A DNA stretch of 64,000 nucleotides from Pontibacter sp. G13 (lineage in GTDB: Bacteria; Bacteroidota; Bacteroidia; J057), in the NCBI RefSeq assembly GCF_031851795.1, contig NZ_CP134696.1, positions 5,704,001 to 5,768,000 on the forward strand, given 5' to 3'. Made by a program: the position numbers and the translations under genes. This document shows, piece after piece, positions 51,584-59,786 of this stretch (the stretch's first letter is position 1; each line of letters begins with the position of its first letter). Under the pieces are notes generated by a model. It made no database searches and was not told the DNA's origin. It saw only the letters and a list, made by a program, of their open reading frames with translations.

Positions 51584-51973
51584 CTAGGACCTTTTCTTGG
51601 GAGGGATTCCCATCGCCTCGATTTGCCAGATAGATTGAATATCTGATTGCCAGATGGTTTCATCGGGGATCTCTGGATGATCCGCCGACAAGCGCCATCG
51701 ATTGAGAGGGCCATTTTCTTCCAAAATTTTCCGGAGAAGCCAATTCCCTTGCTTGGTTTGTAAAAGATAGCCCCCACCCAATTCCAGCTTGGACCAATCC
51801 TTTAGCATCCGACATCGAAGGACGGTGTCTTGTTTCACCCCTAGAATGGCGGATGATGCTTTGAATAGAAACCATTTTGTCAGCTCCGAATGAGGCTGTC
51901 CTTTCTTCCTGCCTTGATTGGGAGGTTGGCGTGTATCGGACGCAGTATGAGGTTTTTGAGCAATGACATTCAC
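51584..51973 (-). pseudogene. degenerate S24-like C-terminal domain (R2)
   Basis: About 129 residues if the GTG at 51973 is used; no ATG fits, and the open frame extends upstream into the end of the next gene. It aligns with the C-terminal half of R1 and R3 (LTKWFLFKASSAILGVKQDTVLRC, GGGYLLQTKQGNWLLRKILEE, WRLSADHPEIPDETIWQSDIQSIWQIEAMG), but has no HTH, the catalytic Ser region reads ASSA instead of ESM, and the catalytic Lys position is Arg. It looks like a decayed or repurposed paralogue. Whether it is translated is uncertain. Confidence 0.55.
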
Positions 51974-52038
51974 AAGCGGGAGAATTAGGGGGTAAAAAAT
52001 GGTACGGTTCTTCCCCAATTGATCCCTGCGCTTGAAAG

Positions 52039-52695
52039 TCAGCTTGGCAGTCCCAACAGGATGTACTGCACAGGCTTCCAAAGGCGATTGATGTTGGCCT
52101 TTTCCACGGTGTAGTCCGGAAACAAAAGCTTGTCGGGATTGTCTGAGGACAGGATCAACAGGGTATCATCTTCCTCATGGACATAAACGCGCTTCAGTAC
52201 GCCACCATCGTGATTGGTCTCCACGACATATCGCTCTCCTGCCTTGATCTCCTCGATGTCCTGCATGGGCTTACACAGCAATACCGCTCCCGGCTGGATG
52301 GCTGGCATCATGGATTCTCCCTCGACCTGAAGGGCCGTAAATTCCCCGGTTTGGCGATCTACGGATGGAAAGAACCCAATCGGCGAACCTGCCGAAATCT
52401 TCATCAGGTCCGAGTAGTCGTACATCGGAAGATCTCCTTGGTACGGTCGGACATTGGAGCTGGAATGGGACTGTTGTTGGAGGTCGATATCAAATAACTG
52501 CGTACGACTCATTCCGGTAGCTTCGAGAATGTTCTGGAGCTTTGGGCCTGTCGGTTCGCAGCGACCTTCCTCCCAGGAGCCGACATTGGCGCGGGAGACG
52601 TTCAGGAATTCCGCAAAATCCTTCTGGGTACAATGGTATACCTGCTTGCGGAGATATTTGAGGTTTCGGCCAAATTGTGTGGATGTTTTTGACAT
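52039..52695 (-). CDS. XRE-family repressor with S24 (LexA-like) peptidase domain, R3
   Basis: 218 residues from the ATG at 52695 (MSKTSTQFGRNLKYLRKQ). HTH_XRE spans residues 8-62 (CTQKDFAEFLNVSRANVGSWEEGR). The S24 domain has Ser128 (EGESMMPAIQPGAVLL), Lys168 (GGVLKRV) and an Ala-Gly bond (102-103) in ISAGSPIG. Like R1, it could be self-cleaving under RecA control (inference from family). A perfect 7-4-7 palindrome 56 bases upstream is a likely autoregulatory operator. The helicase gene is divergent, 310 bp away. Confidence 0.9.
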   Translation of the reverse strand: MSKTSTQFGRNLKYLRKQVYHCTQKDFAEFLNVSRANVGSWEEGRCEPTGPKLQNILEATGMSRTQLFDIDLQQQSHSSSNVRPYQGDLPMYDYSDLMKISAGSPIGFFPSVDRQTGEFTALQVEGESMMPAIQPGAVLLCKPMQDIEEIKAGERYVVETNHDGGVLKRVYVHEEDDTLLILSSDNPDKLLFPDYTVEKANINRLWKPVQYILLGLPS

Positions 52696-52750
52696 GTTGC
52701 TTCGAATTACAAGCCTGAGGCATTTCATTTGAGAAGTGCTGAATAACTTC

Positions 52751-52768
52751 TTTAGCAATAATGCTAAA
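52751..52768. promoter_or_regulatory. palindromic operator upstream of the R3 repressor gene
   Basis: TTTAGCA, four bases (ATAA), TGCTAAA: a perfect inverted repeat 56 bp upstream of the R3 start and 238 bp upstream of the helicase gene. Further TTGC/GCAA half-sites follow to 52810. Probable binding site of R3 or a related repressor. Confidence 0.55.
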
Positions 52769-53005
52769 AAATACATCTTTATGCAAAAATATATTGCAAA
52801 ATTGCTAAATAATTACGCAGTTTGATCGGCAGGTTGGGCGGGTTGCTGATTTCATTAGCATGAAAAAGTGGGGGCTGAATTCCTATCAGATGGAGATTGG
52901 CAAGACCGCCATTTCCTTCCCATATTTGGCCTTTGGTAGCGATTCAGTTCGCTGCAGGATTTCCCCAATTCCTAGATCCTCCTAAGGAAAAGCTTCATTT
53001 TGTCC

Positions 53006-54415
53006 ATGCCTTTATCTGCCCATTATCCCAATACCCTGACTGACGACCAAGCTGCTGCGCTTCCACGCCTAGAACATTTCTTGGCAACGGATGACCCACA
53101 GATATTTTTGCTCAAGGGGTATGCAGGTACCGGGAAAACATTCCTGATGGATGGTTTGGTGAGATTTCTAGAGCAGCAGGAACGCACCTTCCAGATGTTG
53201 GCCCCTACCGGACGCGCGGCCATGATTCTGGGGGAGAAGGCACAAGTGGAGGCCCATACTGTCCATCATTGGATCTATGAATTGGACGAACAGGCTACCA
53301 CGGATGAGCAATCTGTCTTCAAGCTCAAGGACAATGAAGACGATGCAGACTGCCTGTATATCATCGACGAGGCTTCTATGGTGGGGAATTTCCAGATGGG
53401 CCAGCCCGCCGTGCTGTTTGGATCAGGGAAACTGCTGGAGGATCTCCTTGAGTTCGTTGGGCCGCGCAAGATCCTGTTTGTCGGTGATACCGCTCAGCTT
53501 CCTCCGGTGGGAATGACGATTTCTCCGGCCTTGGAGCGTCAAATGCTGGAGAGCGAATATGGGCTTACCGTGGAGGAGTCGGTCTTGCGGGAGGTGCGAC
53601 GTCAAACGCTTGAAAGCGGAATTCTCCAGACAGCTACTCAATTGCGGGTGGCGATGGAACACCCACCGGTACAATGGCTTCGATTCACCTACCAGTTTCC
53701 GGACCTCCACCGAATCAATTCCCGTCAGACCACCCAAACATTGGCACCGACAGGCAAGATCCAAGACCTCTCAGGAACCATTCTGATCACCCAGACCAAC
53801 CGCGAAGCGCTGGCCATCAACCAAGACCTCAGGCAGAAGGTCTTCCTCAACCCGCTTCAAGTCCAACCGGGGGATCGACTGATGATTACCCAGAACTCCC
53901 TCATTCAAGATAGACTGGTTTACAATGGTCAGTTTGTCGAAGTGCTTCAGGCGGCCGAACAGACTCAGCAAATGGTACAAGTGGTCAAAGCTCGGCAAGA
54001 GGGAATAGGGGTTTCCAAGACCATTCGCCTGTATTTCAGGCATCTCAAACTACGCCTAGAAGACGGTTTTGAATTCGAAAGCCTCATTGTCGACGATCTG
54101 CTGGACAAGGAAGCCGCCAACCTCTCTACTACCGAAGGCATGGCCCTGATGGTCAATTTTCAGGATCGAATGCGAAAATTTAACATCGGGCAGGACTCGG
54201 ATGATTATCGCCGTCTCCAGATGACCGATCCCTACCTCAACGCACTCCGGGTGAAATACGGCTATGCCATCACCTGTCACAAGGCGCAAGGGGGAGAATG
54301 GAATCGGGTGATCGTAGATGCCCGGACGCATTTTCGGGTTCCCTACGATTATTACCGCTGGGCCTACACGGCCGTTACCCGCGCTGCCAAGGAGTTGTTT
54401 GTGATTGAGCCATGA
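53006..54415 (+). CDS. RecD-like (UvrD/Pif1-superfamily) helicase
   Basis: 469 residues from the ATG at 53006. SF1 motifs in order: Walker A GYAGTGKT (38-45); APTGRAA; Walker B IIDEASMV (119-126); GDTAQLPPVG; and the C-terminal UvrD-like motifs GYAITCHKAQGGEW and YRWAYTAVTRAAKELFVI. An SH3-like insert around 260-330 is typical of RecD2/AAA_30 proteins. These are 5'-3' ssDNA helicases in recombination or repair; no RecB/RecC neighbours, so RecD2-like. It is divergent from the R3 repressor gene and followed 18 bp later by a family A repeat. Confidence 0.9.
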   Translation: MPLSAHYPNTLTDDQAAALPRLEHFLATDDPQIFLLKGYAGTGKTFLMDGLVRFLEQQERTFQMLAPTGRAAMILGEKAQVEAHTVHHWIYELDEQATTDEQSVFKLKDNEDDADCLYIIDEASMVGNFQMGQPAVLFGSGKLLEDLLEFVGPRKILFVGDTAQLPPVGMTISPALERQMLESEYGLTVEESVLREVRRQTLESGILQTATQLRVAMEHPPVQWLRFTYQFPDLHRINSRQTTQTLAPTGKIQDLSGTILITQTNREALAINQDLRQKVFLNPLQVQPGDRLMITQNSLIQDRLVYNGQFVEVLQAAEQTQQMVQVVKARQEGIGVSKTIRLYFRHLKLRLEDGFEFESLIVDDLLDKEAANLSTTEGMALMVNFQDRMRKFNIGQDSDDYRRLQMTDPYLNALRVKYGYAITCHKAQGGEWNRVIVDARTHFRVPYDYYRWAYTAVTRAAKELFVIEP

Positions 54416-54433
54416 GGTTTTTGTGTATGTATG

Positions 54434-54593
54434 GTGCGGCTGTCTGCGGCGGCGTAAGGTGCCTGGAACGCCGACCGTAGGGAGGGTCCCGGAGGCACGG
54501 AGGGACCGAGCGTCAGCGAGTGTGGAAGGGACCGGCCCGGCGACTTTGTGTCTAGGCAGGAACCCATTTGGCCAGCACGCCGGGATACGCCCA
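54434..54593 (+). repeat. family A element, copy A9 (left of efflux operon)
   Basis: Starts GTGCGGCTGTCTGCGGCGGC and ends CGCCGGGATACGCCCAA. It has GGTCCC-GGAGGCACGGA-GGGACC and GAGCGTCAGCGAGTG. It lies 18 bp after the helicase stop. It is nearly identical to A10 in the same orientation. Confidence 0.9.
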
Positions 54594-54815
54594 AGAGCAT
54601 ACAGGAAATCTAGTCTTTGGAGATTTGGTTTAGCTTCAGGAGATTCTGAATAAATCTTCTACGCACCCGGCAATGCCTCAGATTTTTCAGCATGACACAT
54701 GTGGGAATCAAGAATTGGGGGTGTGCTTTGGCATCCCTCATCCTCCTCCCTTAGAGAATTCCCGGAACATTTTCTGAGAAAAATTTGCAACAGAACGCAT
54801 CCGTTTTCATTTTTG

Positions 54816-54836
54816 GACCGTAATACGAAAACGGTC
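54816..54836. promoter_or_regulatory. putative TetR operator O1 before tetR
   Basis: GACC-N5-ACGAA-N3-GGTC, with arms GACCGT and ACGGTC. The same pattern and spacing recur at 55525-55545. In both places TGACTAA follows after exactly 8 bases. Confidence 0.65.
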
Positions 54837-54857
54837 GAAAAATCTGACTAAGCCATT

Positions 54858-55451
54858 ATGAAGCGGGACGAAGTCGTACACCAACAGATTTTGGAAGCTG
54901 CCAAGGGATTGATCCAGCGGTATGGATTGGGGAAAACCACCATGGAGGACATTGCCAAGGCATGTGGCAAGGGGAAGAGTACGCTGTATTACTACTTCAA
55001 GGGGAAGGATGAAATCTTCGATGCGGTGATTCGGGATGATATGCAGGTCCTATTCTCTACCGTGCAGCAAGCCGTATTTGACGCTTTGGGGACCGAGGCA
55101 AAGTTGAAAGCCTACATGGTGACCAAATACCAGACGTTGAAGAAGCTGGTCAATCTGTATCGATTCACGTTGGAGCATGAATCTCCTTTGTTGAATATTC
55201 ACGATCAGTTTCAGCATTTGTCCGATAGATACGACCACCAAGAGATCGAATTGCTCACTTCCATTCTCCAAGGGGGGATTGATGATGGCCTGTTTGATGC
55301 AGCCTATCAAGAAGAGTTGGGCATGTTGGCCGAGCTTTGCCTGTCGAGTATTCGCGGGGTGGAATTGAATTTGATCCTGAAAGGCAGACATGGGGATCTC
55401 GAGTCCAAAGCGGATTTGTTGGTGTCCATCATGGTCAAGGGAATGGCCTGA
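54858..55451 (+). CDS. TetR/AcrR-family regulator
   Basis: 197 residues. The N-terminal HTH (residues 8-52, ILEAAKGLIQRYGLGKTTMEDIAKACGKGKSTLYYYFKGKDEIFDAVI) is a textbook TetR helix-turn-helix. The C-terminal part is helical and forms the ligand and dimer region. It precedes an RND efflux operon in the same direction, and matching operator-like sites lie before both transcription units, so it probably represses itself and the pump. The ligand is unknown. Confidence 0.93.
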   Translation: MKRDEVVHQQILEAAKGLIQRYGLGKTTMEDIAKACGKGKSTLYYYFKGKDEIFDAVIRDDMQVLFSTVQQAVFDALGTEAKLKAYMVTKYQTLKKLVNLYRFTLEHESPLLNIHDQFQHLSDRYDHQEIELLTSILQGGIDDGLFDAAYQEELGMLAELCLSSIRGVELNLILKGRHGDLESKADLLVSIMVKGMA

Positions 55452-55524
55452 CAATTCCCACCTCTCTATTCGTTGCGAAGTGAATGGAAGCCCAGATCTT
55501 GGGCATTTTTTTGAATAGCTTTTC

Positions 55525-55545
55525 GACCAAAAAACGAATTTGGTC
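55525..55545. promoter_or_regulatory. putative TetR operator O2 before the efflux adaptor
   Basis: GACC-N5-ACGAA-N3-GGTC, with arms GACCAAA and TTTGGTC, 20 bases before the adaptor ATG. Same layout as O1, including TGACTAA 8 bases downstream. Confidence 0.65.
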
Positions 55546-55565
55546 TAATGTTTTGACTAACGATC

Positions 55566-56597
55566 ATGGCAAAAAACATTCTCCGTTCGGTCGTTGCGGC
55601 AAGCGTCCTGTTGGCGGGATGCGCCCAATCTCCGGCACCGATCCATAAGCCCGAATCCAGCAACCCCAAAGTACGGGTTGCTTCGGCAAGACTGTTTCAA
55701 GGAAATCAGACCCTGAGCTATTCTGGTTTGGTGGAAGCCAAGGAAATCACGCCACTGAGTTTTGTGAATGGCGGGACTGTGGAATCCATTCGAGTGGCGG
55801 AAGGACAATCCGTAAAACGCGGGCAATTGCTGGCCAAGGTCAACGATGCCAATGCCTCCAACGCCCTGCAAATTGCGCAGGTGAAATTGGCACAGGCCCA
55901 AGACGCATACGACCGATTGAAGCCCATGCATGAAAACGGCACCTTGCCAGAAATCAAATGGGTGGAAGTGGAAACGGGACTCCTGCAAGCTCAAGCAGCC
56001 ACGGAGATTGCCAAAAAGAGCCAAGCAGATTCCAAGTTATATGCGCCTGCAAGTGGAGTCATCGGGCGAAAGAATATCCTGCCGGGCATGAACATGCTTC
56101 CGGGAGCCACTGCATTTGAATTGATGGATCTGCGGACGGTATACCTCTCCATCTCCGTGCCCGAAAATGAAATCGGCCTGTACCAAAAAGGAGAAGATGC
56201 CAAGATCCAGATCGAGGCATTGGGGCTGCATCTTCAGGGAGAAGTCCAGGAGATCGGCGTATCTGCCGACATGCTTTCCCGGACCTATCCCATCAAAATC
56301 GAGGTGAAGAACCCCGATGGAAAGATCAAGCCCGGTATGGTCGGTACAGCCCAACTATCCGCCAACCGCAATACCCCCGGACTATTGATCCCCACTCAGG
56401 CATTGCAGCAAGATGAGGCAGGTGGGCAGTTTGTGTTCATCGCGGAAGGCAAAACCGCTCGCAAACGGTCAGTGAAGACCATTTCGCTGGTGGGGAATGA
56501 GGTGCTGGTCTCTGGCGACCTTGTCCCGAATGACGAATTGATCGTGGCGGGTCAACAACGATTGAGAGCGGGAAGCCCGGTGGAAATCATTCGATAA
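55566..56597 (+). CDS. RND efflux membrane-fusion (periplasmic adaptor) lipoprotein
   Basis: 343 residues with lipobox LLAGC (Cys19). The HlyD/MFP pattern is clear: a beta-barrel and lipoyl half (LSYSGLVEAKEITPLSFVNGGTVESIRVAEGQSVKRGQLLAKV), a coiled-coil hairpin (~90-150), the lipoyl second half (LYAPASGVIGRKNILPGMNM), the beta-barrel (TVYLSISVPENEIGLYQKGEDAKI) and a membrane-proximal domain (GQQRLRAGSPVEIIR). It links the RND pump to the TolC-type channel. First gene of a three-gene operon. Confidence 0.95.
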   Translation: MAKNILRSVVAASVLLAGCAQSPAPIHKPESSNPKVRVASARLFQGNQTLSYSGLVEAKEITPLSFVNGGTVESIRVAEGQSVKRGQLLAKVNDANASNALQIAQVKLAQAQDAYDRLKPMHENGTLPEIKWVEVETGLLQAQAATEIAKKSQADSKLYAPASGVIGRKNILPGMNMLPGATAFELMDLRTVYLSISVPENEIGLYQKGEDAKIQIEALGLHLQGEVQEIGVSADMLSRTYPIKIEVKNPDGKIKPGMVGTAQLSANRNTPGLLIPTQALQQDEAGGQFVFIAEGKTARKRSVKTISLVGNEVLVSGDLVPNDELIVAGQQRLRAGSPVEIIR

Positions 56598-56618
56598 TCA
56601 ACCCAAGACACAGACAAG

Positions 56619-59600
56619 ATGAATATTTTCGAAAAGGCGATGAAGCATCGGCAAATTGTCCTCGTCATCACGAGCTTGCTGGTGTTGTTCGGAGCTTGGT
56701 CCCTGTGGGTGATGCCTCGCAACGAATTTCCCGAGTTTACGATTCGGCAAGGACTGATCGTAGGGGTATATCCGGGGGCGACATCCGAGCAGGTGGAGGA
56801 CCAATTGGCGACGAAGGTGGAGCAGTTTCTCTTCGGCTTCAAGGAAGTGAATCGCGAGAAGACCTATTCGATATCCAAGGAGGGGATGCTGATCGTCTTC
56901 GTGGAGGTAAACAACCAGGTAGACGATCCCGATGCCTTTTGGGACAAGATCAAATTTGGGCTCGATGAGCTCAAAATGCAGCTCCCATCCCAAGTGCTGG
57001 CCTTGATTGCCAACAATGATTTTGGAGATACTTCGGCATTGCTGCTGACGGTCCAGTCGGATGAAAAGTCCTATCGCGAATTGGCCGATCAGGTGGAAAT
57101 CATCGAAACGGAACTGCGAAAAATTCCCGCAGTCTCCAAGATCAAGCATTTCGGTGATCAGTCCGAGCAGATCAATATTTACCTCGATCAAGACAAGCTG
57201 GCCCACTACCAGGTGAGTAGCACCAATGTGCTGGCGGCCTTGCAAATGGAGGGGGCTGTGTATTTCGCTGGGGAAATGGACAACCATCAGGTGAGTACGC
57301 CTATCCACATTTCCAGCAGCTTCAATTCTGAAGCAGATTTGCGAAACCAGATTGTGTATGCGGACCCGATGGGGCATGTCATCCGTCTGGGAGATGTGGC
57401 CACAGTCACTCGCGAATACAAAGAGCCGGATAGCTACATCCGAAACAATGGGAACCGAAGCTTGCTGATCTCGCTCGAAATGCAGCCGGGCTACAACATT
57501 GTCGCTTTCGGAGAAGAAGTGGATCTGGCATTGACCAAACTCGACGCGAAGCTCCCCGTCGATGTGAGCGTCAATAAAATTGCCGATATGCCTGCGGCGG
57601 TGGATCACTCGATTGTCCATTTCCTCAAGGAATTCCTCATTGCCATTATTGCGGTGATCGCGGTGACCATGTTGTTCTTGCCATTCCGTGTGGCGTCCGT
57701 CGCGGGGATCACGATTCCGATTTCGGTGTTCATCACCTTGGGGATCTTGTATCTGCTGGGGGTGGAGTTGCACACGGTGTCGCTGGCGGGATTGATTGTC
57801 GTGCTTGGGATGGTCGTGGACAATGCCATTGTGGTCATCGATGCCCACGTCGAGAAATTGGATCATGGCGAGAAACCTTGGGATGCAGCATGGAAGAGTG
57901 CCCGAGACCTCTTTGTTCCGGTATTTACGGCGACAATGGCGATCATCGCGACTTATGTGCCCTTGGCGATCTTCATGTCCGGACAGGCGGGAGACTTTGT
58001 ACAATCCCTACCGGTGACCATCGGGGTGGCATTGCTGGTATCCCTCGCAGTGGCAGCGCTGTTGGTGCCTTACCTTTCCTATCTGTTTATCAAGAAAGGC
58101 ATCCATCAGGAGGAGACCGAGAAGAAACGCAAATCGCTTCTGGACTGGTTGCAGTTGGCATACGACAAGACCTTGGACGGCGCTTTCCGCTATCCCAAGT
58201 TGACGTTGCTGGCTGGAGTACTTTCCGTCGTGATAGGGGGAATCATCATCTCCCAGGCGCCCCGACAACTATTTCCGAAGGTAGAGCGGAATCAATTTGC
58301 CGTAGAAATCTATCTGCCGGAAGGAGCGACACTTGAGCAGACGGCGGTAGTGGTGGACTCCATGGAGGCCTTGTTGTTGGCGGAGGAAAAGGTAACCAAT
58401 GTTGCCGCTTTTGTGGGAACCAGCTCCCCACGATTCCACACGACTTACGCACCGAATTTCCCGGCTCCGAACTATGCGCAGCTCGTCGTCAATACACTGA
58501 CCGTGGAGGATGCACTGGCGATTTTGGACGAATACGAAATCAAGTATCGAGACGCATTCCCCAATGCCTATGTCCGGATGAAACAATTGGACATGTCCGC
58601 TGCATCCGCGCCCATCGAGGTCCGGATCAAGGGGGAGAACCTCGCGGACATGAAGGCAGTTTCCGAGCAGATACAGGAGTTCATGGATGCTGATGAGGAG
58701 ATTATCTGGACACGGACTGACTATCTCAATCCTCGCTTGGGGATCCATGTGGAGGTCAATGACGAGGTATCCAACCGGATGGGCCTTACCCGCGGATTGG
58801 TGGCTGCTTCACTGGCTTCCGGATTTTCGGGACTTCCCGTCGGGACGATCTGGGAAGGAGACTATGCCGTTCCGGTGAAGGTGATCAATCCGCCTTCTGC
58901 CCGCAGTAGCTATGATGATATCCGTGATCAGCAGATTTCATCGCCATTCACCATGACGACAGTTCCGCTTCGCCAAGTGGCCAAAACCACCACAGACTGG
59001 TCTGAGGGGCAGATCATTCGCAGAAATGGAGAGCGTACCCTGACCGTACGTGCAGATATCGCCCGCGGAATCCTGTCTTACAAGGTACTCGATCGACTGA
59101 TGCCCCAAATCGCTGCAATGGATTTGCCGGAGGGCGTGGAAATTTCCTACGGGGGTGAGCATGAAGCCGAATTGGAGAATTACGTTCCGCTCACCAAGGC
59201 GCTCTTGTCGGGTATCCTGTTGATCTTCTTCATCCTGCTGTTCCAGTTCAAGGAGCTCAAATTGGTGTCGATGGTCATGATGACTATGCCGCTGAGTATC
59301 CTTGGAGCGGCTTTGGGACTCGCCTTGACGGGATATCCATTCGGGATGACTGCCTTCCTTGGGGTGATGAGCCTCTTCGGAATCGTGGTCCGGAACGGGA
59401 TCATCTTGATCGACTATGCTCAAGAATTGAGAGCTGAGGGAATGGCGGTATTGCCGGCTGCGATGGCCTCTGGTAAGCGCCGGATGCGCCCGATCTTCCT
59501 GACTTCCTTTGCGGCGGCTATTGGAGTCGTGCCAATGATTATGAGTGGTTCTCCGCTTTGGGGACCATTGGGTTCTGTGGTATGCTTCGGCTTGCTGGTC

Positions 59601-59666
59601 TCCATGATCCTGACCCTATATGTCCTACCTGTGATGTATGGACAAATGCTTAAATCTTCCAAGTGA
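56619..59666 (+). CDS. RND efflux pump permease
   Basis: 1015 residues, 12 membrane helices with two large periplasmic loops: TM1 at ~10-32, porter loop to ~340, helices 2-6 ~345-500, TM7 ~525, second loop to ~850 and TM8-12. The proton-relay helix reads LGMVVDNAIVVIDAH near residue 400 (first Asp kept, second Asn as in many HAE-1 type pumps), and a late helix has VVRNGIILIDYAQELRAEGM. It exports hydrophobic or cationic compounds with the adaptor and TolC channel; the substrate is unknown. It starts 22 bp after the adaptor gene. Confidence 0.96.
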   Translation: MNIFEKAMKHRQIVLVITSLLVLFGAWSLWVMPRNEFPEFTIRQGLIVGVYPGATSEQVEDQLATKVEQFLFGFKEVNREKTYSISKEGMLIVFVEVNNQVDDPDAFWDKIKFGLDELKMQLPSQVLALIANNDFGDTSALLLTVQSDEKSYRELADQVEIIETELRKIPAVSKIKHFGDQSEQINIYLDQDKLAHYQVSSTNVLAALQMEGAVYFAGEMDNHQVSTPIHISSSFNSEADLRNQIVYADPMGHVIRLGDVATVTREYKEPDSYIRNNGNRSLLISLEMQPGYNIVAFGEEVDLALTKLDAKLPVDVSVNKIADMPAAVDHSIVHFLKEFLIAIIAVIAVTMLFLPFRVASVAGITIPISVFITLGILYLLGVELHTVSLAGLIVVLGMVVDNAIVVIDAHVEKLDHGEKPWDAAWKSARDLFVPVFTATMAIIATYVPLAIFMSGQAGDFVQSLPVTIGVALLVSLAVAALLVPYLSYLFIKKGIHQEETEKKRKSLLDWLQLAYDKTLDGAFRYPKLTLLAGVLSVVIGGIIISQAPRQLFPKVERNQFAVEIYLPEGATLEQTAVVVDSMEALLLAEEKVTNVAAFVGTSSPRFHTTYAPNFPAPNYAQLVVNTLTVEDALAILDEYEIKYRDAFPNAYVRMKQLDMSAASAPIEVRIKGENLADMKAVSEQIQEFMDADEEIIWTRTDYLNPRLGIHVEVNDEVSNRMGLTRGLVAASLASGFSGLPVGTIWEGDYAVPVKVINPPSARSSYDDIRDQQISSPFTMTTVPLRQVAKTTTDWSEGQIIRRNGERTLTVRADIARGILSYKVLDRLMPQIAAMDLPEGVEISYGGEHEAELENYVPLTKALLSGILLIFFILLFQFKELKLVSMVMMTMPLSILGAALGLALTGYPFGMTAFLGVMSLFGIVVRNGIILIDYAQELRAEGMAVLPAAMASGKRRMRPIFLTSFAAAIGVVPMIMSGSPLWGPLGSVVCFGLLVSMILTLYVLPVMYGQMLKSSK

Positions 59667-59732
59667 TGAGGAGGTGGACGAAATGCCATCTGGCTGAATG
59701 TCCATAATCTTAAGCTTGCAATCCAACTAGTG

Positions 59733-59768
59733 GAAGGGACGTGGGCACACGTCTGCGTCCCCTTCTTA
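59733..59768 (+). other. hairpin between the pump and channel genes
   Basis: GAAGGGACG and CGTCCCCTTC (with one bulge) pair across a 14-base loop in the 120-bp gap before tolC-like gene. It could lower the level of the distal gene or stabilise the upstream mRNA. The pairing is imperfect. Confidence 0.4.
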
Positions 59769-59786
59769 TGTCATCAGAATTGAAAC

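Noticed and set aside
53006-54415. Phage-derived region (repressors plus helicase)
   Set aside because: No integrase, portal, capsid or tail genes nearby; helicase is a cellular RecD2-like type.
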